12,008 bases of DNA, taken from an uncultured Clostridia bacterium (lineage in GTDB: Bacteria; Bacillota; Clostridia; Lachnospirales; Lachnospiraceae). Shown in pieces: positions 6,813-12,008 of the stretch. The stretch lies in assembly GCA_945622055.1 (NCBI GenBank), contig CALZBV010000055.1, positions 1-12,008 of the forward strand. The letters run 5' to 3'. The translations under genes and the position numbers were made by a program. The notes beneath the pieces are model-generated. The model saw only the letters and a program-made list of their open reading frames with translations, did not search any database and was not told the origin of the DNA. Each line of letters begins with the position of its first letter. Positions within the stretch are counted from its first letter, which is position 1.

Positions 6813-7778
6813 ATGGAAGTAAAGTTTCATTTACCGGGACTGCGAAATAACTTTATGCTTCATATGATGCTGTTTAGCCTGAAGCAGGCCCATCCGGAAT
6901 ATTTTCGTGAGGGTGTTACATTTGGCTCCTGCTTCGGTGAATTTCCAACATCCCTTTGGAATGGCGGAAGAGTGTCCAGAGGCGATCAATGCAGTCCGGA
7001 TTATGTAAAATATGTCATTCGCAGTCTGAATGAAATGGGAATTCCGGTGCGCTTTACATATACGAACATGGTGCTTACGGAAGAGGATTTAAAGGATCCG
7101 TACTGCAATTACTGCCTGACACAGGCAAACAATGGAATGAACGGTGTTATTGTAGTTTCTCCGCTTCTGGAGGAGTATATCCGAAAGAATTATCCGAAGA
7201 TGAAGCTTACCTGCTCGACCTGTAAGGAGATTAAGACTCCGGATGCGATAAATGCGGAGTTGAAAAAGGGATATGATTTGGTTGTGCTGGATTACAATAT
7301 TAACAATCAGTTTGAAGAACTGGCAAAAATCGAGGATAAAGAGCATTGTGAGATACTTATCAATGCCGGTTGCATCCCGAATTGCCCGAGACGGGGAGAG
7401 CATTACCGTGCAGTATCGGTGGATCAGAAGGTGATTACCAGAAATATGCGTCTTCCGAAGGAACAGTGGGAGAAGGTAGACCCGTGGCAGTGTCCGCATA
7501 TGGTCGGATTAAAAGCAAATGTTTATCACATTCAGAATTTTTGTACATATGTGTCTCCGGAAGCAATTTGGGAAAAATATGTTCCGATGGGATTTAAGAA
7601 CTTTAAGATTGAGGGACGTTCGGACCATCCGCTGGTAGTCCTTGAGGCGTATATGCATTACATGATTAAGCCGGAATATCAGGGAATGGCGCGTCTTACC
7701 TTTATGTACAGCATGGAACGTGCCGGAATGCTGCAGTTCAATATGTTCCCGCCGATTCCGGGAAAACCGCAGAGATAA
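6813..7778 (+). CDS. U32-family-like protein, paralog B (possible Fe-S protein)
   Basis: This is a second 321-residue member that aligns with paralog A along its whole length without a gap, with about 202 identities by hand count (about 63%). The shared blocks include GSxFGEFPTSLWNGGR at 38-53, TYTNMxLTEEDLKD at 82-95, YCNYC at 97-101, CEILINAxCxPNCxRRGxHYR at 179-199, and FCTYVSPEAIWEKYVPMGF with NFKIEGR at 243-269. Cysteines 60, 98, 101, 137, 179, 187, 191, 227 and 244 are shared. Position 230 is Cys in A but Met here, and Cys40 and Cys134 are new. The ATG at 6813 is set by AGGAGG at 6801-6806 and by exact colinearity with paralog A; an upstream ATG in frame would add 12 unmatched residues. 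The 63-bp gap from A shows no clear terminator, so both are probably on one mRNA. The last 30 residues are the most diverged, and the stop lies in a tandem repeat. Confidence 0.72.
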   Translation: MEVKFHLPGLRNNFMLHMMLFSLKQAHPEYFREGVTFGSCFGEFPTSLWNGGRVSRGDQCSPDYVKYVIRSLNEMGIPVRFTYTNMVLTEEDLKDPYCNYCLTQANNGMNGVIVVSPLLEEYIRKNYPKMKLTCSTCKEIKTPDAINAELKKGYDLVVLDYNINNQFEELAKIEDKEHCEILINAGCIPNCPRRGEHYRAVSVDQKVITRNMRLPKEQWEKVDPWQCPHMVGLKANVYHIQNFCTYVSPEAIWEKYVPMGFKNFKIEGRSDHPLVVLEAYMHYMIKPEYQGMARLTFMYSMERAGMLQFNMFPPIPGKPQR

Positions 7779-7822
7779 CGGGGAAAACTGCAGAGACAAC
7801 AGGGAAAACCGCAGAGATAACG
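7760..7822 (+). repeat. Three-copy 21-bp tandem repeat across the stop codon of paralog B
   Basis: Three units start at 7760, 7781 and 7802, each beginning GGGAAAAC and containing GCAGAGA. Copies 1 and 3 are identical over 21 bp; copy 2 differs at three positions. The stop TAA of paralog B (7776-7778) lies in copy 1. Because 21 is a multiple of three, the frame is kept: copy 2 has CAA at the equivalent position and copy 3 again has TAA (7818-7820). The repeat arose by local duplication of the 3' end of the gene. Confidence 0.85.
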
Positions 7823-7860
7823 AAGATGGACGTATCCATGCAAAACGCAAGGATATGCAA

Positions 7861-7895
7861 AAAACGCTGAGTGCCGTAATCACTCAGCGTTTTTT
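7861..7895. terminator. Bidirectional intrinsic terminator
   Basis: A perfect 13-bp stem, AAAACGCTGAGTG (7861-7873) with CACTCAGCGTTTT (7881-7893), encloses a 7-base loop. It is followed by T's to 7895 on the + strand and, read the other way, by T's from the A-run beginning at 7859. It ends the U32-like transcript and the convergent cellobiose phosphorylase transcript, whose stop is at 7939. Confidence 0.9.
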
Positions 7896-7938
7896 AGTGC
7901 CTTTTGGGAAAGGTTATATTGTGAAGAGGAGAATGAAA

Positions 7939-10422
7939 CTAGCCGAGAGTAACCTCAACTGCATGCTCCTTACCATCACCGAATACCGGAATGATGTTGC
8001 CGGCAATTTCCTTGCCGTCGACTAACATTTTTACTACACCCTGGCATACATGGTTCGGGTTCTTAACGGTAATGTTGTAGATGTCTCCACGGAATGCTCT
8101 GGTGGAGGTAAAACCGTCCCACTCGTGCGGAATGGAAGGATGAATCATAAGTCCGTCATACTCCGGTTTAATACCGAGAATATACTGGGAAATAGCAACC
8201 ATGTTCCATGCAGCAGTACCGGTGAGCCAGGAGTTCTTTCCCTGACCGAAGTGGTTGCCCGGCTTGCCGATGTCAGAACCGGCATCCTTACCACCAATCA
8301 TCTGACCGTATACATACGGCTCAGTTTTGTGAATATCAGAGGTTTCCTCCGTGAATGCCGGAGCAATCTTGGAGTAGTACTCAAATGCCTTGTCACCACG
8401 ACCTACATAAGCTTCCGCACAGATAATCCATGCATTGTTATGAGTGAAGATACCTGCGTTTTCCTTGTATCCGCCCGGGTAAGTGGAAATCTCACCATAC
8501 TGGATGTAGTATTTGGAGAATGCCGGGTTGTTCAGCACAAGACCAAACTCAGTGTTCAGATATTTGTCAACGGAATTCAGCGTCTTGATATCAGCGCCTT
8601 CTTCCTTACCAATCTCAGACATTACAGCGAAGCCCTGCGGCTCGATGAAAATCTTACCCTCCTCGCATTCCTTGGAACCCATCTTAGCTCCGGTGGAGTC
8701 ATAAGCACGAAGGAACCAGTCACCGTCAAATGCATGCTCCATAACAGCCTTCTTCATCTTGTCAATCTCGGCCTGAGCTGCGGCTGCTTCATCATCCCTG
8801 CCTAAATGCTTTAAGATGCCAACATAGTTCGGACCGGTGTAGGTGAAGAGAGTAGCAACCATGACAGACTCAGCCACCTTGGAATAGCCACCCTCTGCAG
8901 CAAACTTCGGATTCGTGTAGGTCTGGAAGCTTTCACCCGGGGTATCGGAGAAGCAGGAAAGATTGATACAGTCGTTCCAGTCAGCACGCATTGCCAGCGG
9001 AAGACCGTGAGGTCCTAAGTTGTTTACAATGTGGTAGAAGGAAACCTTTAAGTGGTCAAGTAACGGCTGTGCAATCGACATGTCATTATCATACGGAACC
9101 ATCTCATCAAGAATGGACCAGTCACCGGTTTCTTTGATGTATGCAGATACGGAAAGAATAAGCCATAACGGGTCATCAGAGAAGTCGCCACCGATGTCGG
9201 CGTTCCCTTTTTTGGTAAGTGGCTGATACTGATGATAGCATCCTCCATCCGGGAACTGTGTGGATGCGATATCAATGATGCGCTCCTTTGCTCTGTCCGG
9301 AATCTGGTGAACGAAACCAAGAACGTCCTGGTTAGAGTCACGGAAACCCATACCACGGCCGATACCGGATTCAAAGTAGGAAGCGGAACGGGAGAGGTTG
9401 AAGGTTACCATACACTGATACTGGTTCCAGATGTTAACCATACGGTTAACCTTACTCTCCGGAGTGTTTACGGAAAGAATGCCGAGAAGCTTATCCCAGT
9501 AAGCTCTGAGCTCGGCCATGCCTGCTGCAAATTTTTCCGGGGTGTTGAACTTCTCAATCATAGCATTCGCTTTTACCTTGTTGATGGTCTTGCCGTCAGC
9601 CTCGAACTTCTCCGCAACCGGCATCTCCACATATCCGAGTATGTATACCAGGGTTTTGGTTTCGCCTGGAGCAAGTGTAATCTTCTTATAATGGGAGGCA
9701 ATCGGAGCCCAACCGTCTGCGAAGGAGTTAGTTGCTTTGCCTGCGATAACTGCCTGAGGATCACCGAAGCCATTGTAAAGGCCAATGAAGGAATCACGAT
9801 CGGTGTCATAACCGTCAATCGTGTCATTGACAGAGTAGAAAGCAAAGTGATCACGACGGTCTCTGTACTCGGTCTTATGGAAAATCGTAGAACCGGCAAC
9901 CTCTACGCGACCGGTAGAGAAGTTACGCTGGAAGTTGTTGCTGTCGTCCTGTGCATCCCAAAGACACCATTCTGCGAAAGAGAACAGAGCAAACTCCTTC
10001 TTTTCGGAGCCTTCGTTCGTAAGGACTACCTGCTGAACCTCGCCATCATAGTTCTGCGGAACGAAGAAGGTAACCTCAGCCTTTAAGTCATTCTTTTTAC
10101 CGGTGATTACGGTGTAGCCCATACCATGACGGCATTCGTAGAAATCAAGCTCGGTCTTTACCGGAGACCAGCCCGGATTCCAAATGGTGCCATTCTCGTT
10201 GATATAGAAGTAACGACCACCCATATCAATCGGAACGTTGTTGTAACGATATCTGGTAATACGGCGAAGTCTTGCATCCTTGTAGAAGGAGTAGCCTCCG
10301 GCGGTGTTGGAAATCAGTGAAAAGAATCCCTGGGTTCCGAGGTAGTTAATCCACGGATACGGAGTTCTCGGAGAGGTAATGACATATTCTCTTCTTGTGT
10401 CATCAAAGTAACCGAATTTCAT
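7939..10422 (-). CDS. cbp: Cellobiose phosphorylase (GH94)
   Basis: This 827-residue cytoplasmic enzyme is inferred to convert cellobiose and phosphate to alpha-glucose 1-phosphate and glucose, saving ATP in cellulose-derived sugar use. It is recognisable nearly end to end as a relative of the Clostridium thermocellum enzyme: an N-terminal beta-sandwich (residues 1 to about 290, with MKFGYFDD, RTPYPWINYLG and SNTAGGYSFYKDARLRRITRYRYNN), a linker, then an alpha/alpha barrel. The catalytic acid is expected at Asp484 in ADWND (480-484), by analogy with Asp490 of the Cellvibrio (Cellulomonas) gilvus enzyme. Arg356 and Asp362 in GRGMGFRDSNQD, His661 in THNNAW, and TGTAAW at 734-739 fit the sugar and phosphate sites. 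Short inserts near 503-514 and 715-727 seem longer than in the clostridial enzyme as I recall it. There is no signal peptide. AAGGAG (complement of 10431-10436) lies 8 bp before the start. A cellodextrin phosphorylase is less likely, given the match and length. Confidence 0.94.
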   Translation of the reverse strand: MKFGYFDDTRREYVITSPRTPYPWINYLGTQGFFSLISNTAGGYSFYKDARLRRITRYRYNNVPIDMGGRYFYINENGTIWNPGWSPVKTELDFYECRHGMGYTVITGKKNDLKAEVTFFVPQNYDGEVQQVVLTNEGSEKKEFALFSFAEWCLWDAQDDSNNFQRNFSTGRVEVAGSTIFHKTEYRDRRDHFAFYSVNDTIDGYDTDRDSFIGLYNGFGDPQAVIAGKATNSFADGWAPIASHYKKITLAPGETKTLVYILGYVEMPVAEKFEADGKTINKVKANAMIEKFNTPEKFAAGMAELRAYWDKLLGILSVNTPESKVNRMVNIWNQYQCMVTFNLSRSASYFESGIGRGMGFRDSNQDVLGFVHQIPDRAKERIIDIASTQFPDGGCYHQYQPLTKKGNADIGGDFSDDPLWLILSVSAYIKETGDWSILDEMVPYDNDMSIAQPLLDHLKVSFYHIVNNLGPHGLPLAMRADWNDCINLSCFSDTPGESFQTYTNPKFAAEGGYSKVAESVMVATLFTYTGPNYVGILKHLGRDDEAAAAQAEIDKMKKAVMEHAFDGDWFLRAYDSTGAKMGSKECEEGKIFIEPQGFAVMSEIGKEEGADIKTLNSVDKYLNTEFGLVLNNPAFSKYYIQYGEISTYPGGYKENAGIFTHNNAWIICAEAYVGRGDKAFEYYSKIAPAFTEETSDIHKTEPYVYGQMIGGKDAGSDIGKPGNHFGQGKNSWLTGTAAWNMVAISQYILGIKPEYDGLMIHPSIPHEWDGFTSTRAFRGDIYNITVKNPNHVCQGVVKMLVDGKEIAGNIIPVFGDGKEHAVEVTLG

Positions 10423-10449
10423 AATTTTTTCTCCTTTTCATAAAATGGG

Positions 10450-10465
10450 TTAAACGTTTAAGTAA
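10450..10465 (+). promoter_or_regulatory. Operator-like element 1, in the cbp leader
   Basis: TTAAACGTTTAA (10450-10461) is a perfect 12-bp palindrome centred on CG, as is typical of LacI-family operators. It lies within AAACGTTTAAGTAA (10452-10465), which recurs with one mismatch at 10664. It sits about 30-45 bases downstream of the predicted cbp start, so a bound repressor would block elongation or early transcription. A CcpA cre site is an alternative reading, because AAACGnTT is shared with that consensus, but the outer TG/CA bases do not fit well. Confidence 0.65.
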
Positions 10466-10502
10466 GTGATAAAACCTTACAAAAGTACGCTTTCTGATAT
10501 GG

Positions 10503-10531
10503 ATTATACAATGGTTCCAACAAAAAAGCAA
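10503..10531 (-). promoter_or_regulatory. Predicted promoter for cellobiose phosphorylase
   Basis: On the minus strand, TATAAT (complement of 10503-10508) is preceded by TTGCTT (complement of 10526-10531) with a 17-bp spacer. The -10 is perfect and the -35 matches only TTG. Upstream of it lies a long A/T tract (about 10541-10560) that could act as an UP element. The predicted start is near 10496, leaving a leader of about 74 bases that contains operator element 1. Confidence 0.6.
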
Positions 10532-10624
10532 TATGAATTTGCAAAAAAAAATAAAAAAGAATTAAATTTCAGCTGTTATATTACATTAATTTAGTAAAAA
10601 AGATGAAAAAACATAAAATAAAGG

Positions 10625-10653
10625 TTGAGATTTTGGATAAAATGTAATATAAT
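10625..10653 (+). promoter_or_regulatory. Predicted promoter for the LacI-family regulator
   Basis: TTGAGA (10625-10630) and TATAAT (10648-10653) are separated by 17 bp, with A-tracts just upstream. The predicted start, near 10660, falls at the left edge of operator element 2, which suggests autorepression. Confidence 0.68.
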
Positions 10654-10659
10654 ATTGTA

Positions 10660-10677
10660 TCGAAAACGATTAAGTAA
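10660..10677 (+). promoter_or_regulatory. Operator-like element 2, at the regulator's own start
   Basis: AAACGATTAAGTAA (10664-10677) matches 13 of 14 bases of the element at 10452-10465, in the same orientation and 212 bp apart (about 20 helical turns). The central CG and flanking A/T are kept, but the dyad is less perfect than in element 1. Its position at about +1 to +18 of the regulator transcript fits negative autoregulation. The two sites could be bridged by one tetramer or two dimers through DNA looping; that is inference. Confidence 0.6.
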
Positions 10678-10697
10678 CCGCTAAAGGAGATGAAAGC

Positions 10698-11711
10698 ATG
10701 GCCTCAATGAAGGATATTTCAAAAATGTGTGGCGTCAGTATTGCAACAGTCAGTAAGGCGTTGAATGACCAGAGTGATATCGGGGCAGAAACAAAGGAAA
10801 AGATTCAGAGGGCAGCCAGAGAGCTTGGGTACTTCCCGAATTCATCTGCACGTGCACTTAAGACGAAGCGTACCTTTAACCTTGGGGTTTTGTTTGTAGA
10901 TGAATCTCAGAGCGGTCTGACACACGATTACTTTTCTCATGTACTAAACGGATTTAAGAAGGTTGCCGAAGCTCATGGGTATGATATTACGTTCCTTTGC
11001 ACCGGAAGCTCAAAAGATAAGATGACCTTTCTGGAGCATTGCCGCTATCGTGGCTTTGACGGAGTTGTGATTGCCTGTATTGATTTTGAAAATCCGGAAG
11101 TGGAGGAGCTGGTAAAAAGTGATATTCCGCTTGTTACGATTGACCATCTGTTTTACGGACGTGCAGCCGTGATTTCCGACAATATCAAAGGAATGCGGGA
11201 TTTGTTTACGTATGTGTACCGGCAGGGACACAGAAAGATTGCATATATTCACGGAAGTGATTCTGCGGTCACCAGAAGTCGTCTTTCTTCTTTTTTTAAA
11301 ACTGCAGAGGAATTATCCGTTGTGATTCCGGACGAATACATCCGGGAGGCTTCTTATCGTGACACTGTGGCAGCCGGAAGGGCAACGGAGGAATTACTTC
11401 GGCTACCGGAACCGCCGACCTGTATTCTTTACCCGGATGATGTTTCCTGCTTTGGCGGAATGAATGTGATTCGTGAGCAGGGACTTATGATTCCGCAGGA
11501 CATTTCAGTGGCAGGCTATGATGGTGTTACGCTTGGCAGATACATTGAGCCGCAGCTGACCACATTACTTCAGGATACGGAAACGATAGGTGCTTCGGCT
11601 GCGGAAAAGCTGATTGAGCTGATCGAAAAGCCTAAAACTGCGCTTGCTGAGCAAATCGTGATTGGCGGCAGGGTTTATCCGGGCAGGACTGTAGGACGGT
11701 ATCCGGCGTAG
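10698..11711 (+). CDS. LacI/GalR-family transcriptional repressor, probably of cbp
   Basis: This 337-residue regulator has an N-terminal LacI helix-turn-helix at about residues 4-23 (MKDISKMCGVSIATVSKALN), a recognition-to-hinge segment GYFPNSSARALKTKRT at 44-59, and then a periplasmic-binding-protein-like sensor domain. The sensor shows the usual landmarks: NLGVLFVDES after the hinge, a YIHGSD strand, a CILYPDD strand, SVAGYDG, and the C-terminal IEPQLTTLLQDTETIGASAAEKLIELI. It should act as a dimer on palindromic operators in the intergenic region. The inducer is unknown; cellobiose or glucose 1-phosphate is a guess from the divergent cellobiose phosphorylase gene. AAAGGAG at 10683-10689 is 8 bp from the ATG. 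No clear terminator follows. Confidence 0.92.
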   Translation: MASMKDISKMCGVSIATVSKALNDQSDIGAETKEKIQRAARELGYFPNSSARALKTKRTFNLGVLFVDESQSGLTHDYFSHVLNGFKKVAEAHGYDITFLCTGSSKDKMTFLEHCRYRGFDGVVIACIDFENPEVEELVKSDIPLVTIDHLFYGRAAVISDNIKGMRDLFTYVYRQGHRKIAYIHGSDSAVTRSRLSSFFKTAEELSVVIPDEYIREASYRDTVAAGRATEELLRLPEPPTCILYPDDVSCFGGMNVIREQGLMIPQDISVAGYDGVTLGRYIEPQLTTLLQDTETIGASAAEKLIELIEKPKTALAEQIVIGGRVYPGRTVGRYPA

Positions 11712-11836
11712 AATGCATTTATTTAGCTGATTTACGTTATACTTGTGTTTAATGTTCTAAAGGATAATTATAGGAAACATAAAAATTTATAAATACAACC
11801 ATCTTATCTGTAATAAAAACGAAATTAAGAAAAGGT
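11712..11836. other. AT-rich intergenic stretch with no strong signal
   Basis: The 125 bases between the regulator and the next start are AT-rich. I found no stem-loop with a T-run and no well-spaced promoter. TTGTGT (11743-11748) with TAATTA (11765-11770) at 16 bp is the best promoter-like pair, and it is weak. Confidence 0.4.
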
Positions 11837-12008
11837 ATGAAACTTATATATGCTACATATAACCAGTACTGCAATAGTATAGATATAACCACTTTTGATA
11901 ATATGCTTCTTCGCATAGATTGTAGTAAGGCGGAGGAAGGATTGAAGATCACACCAAATTCACAGTGCGCATTAAATGCTCTTGCGATTGATGAACCTAT
12001 GGAGTATG
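11837..12008 (+). CDS. Partial small protein resembling DUF6061 (runs off the window)
   Basis: An ATG at 11837 opens a frame that stays open to the window edge, giving 57 residues that start MKLIYATYNQYCNSIDI and continue through LRIDCSKAEEGL (25-36), TPNSQCALNALAIDEPMEY (39-57). The order of a short N-terminal strand, an L-RIDC strand, then CALNALAIDEPMEYA-like helix matches my memory of the small (about 70-80 residue) DUF6061 proteins of gut Firmicutes, whose function is not known. The ribosome site is poor: AAAGG at 11831-11835 is too close to the ATG. The true start or expression is therefore uncertain, although no better start is available in frame before the stop at 11780-11782. Confidence 0.5.
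   Translation, partial: MKLIYATYNQYCNSIDITTFDNMLLRIDCSKAEEGLKITPNSQCALNALAIDEPMEY

Noticed and set aside
7720..8025. A + strand open frame with repeated Asn-Arg-Arg-Asp-like residues
   Set aside because: It arises from the 21-bp tandem repeat, then crosses the terminator and the end of the convergent gene; no start signal.
8050..8805. A 251-codon + strand open frame opposite the cellobiose phosphorylase
   Set aside because: Same reason: the minus-strand gene is conserved throughout this stretch, and the frame shows no domain.
9232..10086. A 284-codon open frame on the + strand inside the cellobiose phosphorylase region
   Set aside because: It is antisense to a confidently identified enzyme, has no recognisable motif and no ribosome site; it is a by-product of the codon bias of the real gene.

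Overview
The window looks like chromosomal DNA of a low-to-moderate GC Gram-positive gut anaerobe, most likely in the Lachnospiraceae/Clostridia. This rests on strong AGGAGG-type ribosome sites, SigA-like promoters with 17-bp spacers, codon use, and a cellobiose phosphorylase that closely resembles, from memory, the Clostridium (Acetivibrio) thermocellum enzyme. The genus is an inference. I see no insertion sequence, phage gene, CRISPR array, rRNA or tRNA.

Left part (1-5660, + strand): a short GC-rich leader is followed by four same-direction genes. They encode a MutS2-type ATPase that lacks the C-terminal Smr nuclease domain, a CBS-domain family II inorganic pyrophosphatase, an iron-dependent alcohol dehydrogenase, and a cytoplasmic beta-lactamase-fold serine hydrolase. 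The pyrophosphatase has its own SigA-like promoter at 2031-2059. The next two genes follow at gaps of 16 and 32 bp, so the last three probably form one transcript. Their functions have no obvious common pathway.

Middle (5685-7895, + strand): a perfect-consensus promoter (TTGACA, 17 bp, TATAAT) drives a tandem pair of paralogs, each exactly 321 residues. They align without a gap at about 63% identity by hand count. Both carry a C-terminal DFC/NFC...NFKIEGR block like that of U32 'peptidase' family proteins, plus many conserved cysteines, so they may be Fe-S proteins. The second gene ends inside a three-copy 21-bp tandem repeat. A strong bidirectional terminator at 7861-7893 then separates it from the convergent gene.

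Right part (7939-11711): cellobiose phosphorylase (GH94, minus strand) and a LacI-family repressor (plus strand) are divergently transcribed from a 275-bp AT-rich intergenic region. That region holds a promoter for each gene and two copies of an operator-like element, AAACGnTTAAGTAA, one in each transcription start or leader region. The simplest reading is that the repressor controls both the phosphorylase and itself in response to cellobiose or a related sugar. No sugar transporter is present in the window.

The last 170 bases hold the start of a small protein (cut by the window edge) that resembles the DUF6061 family of short uncharacterised Firmicutes proteins. The best candidates for new biology are the paired U32-like proteins. 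The rest is recognisable housekeeping and carbohydrate metabolism.
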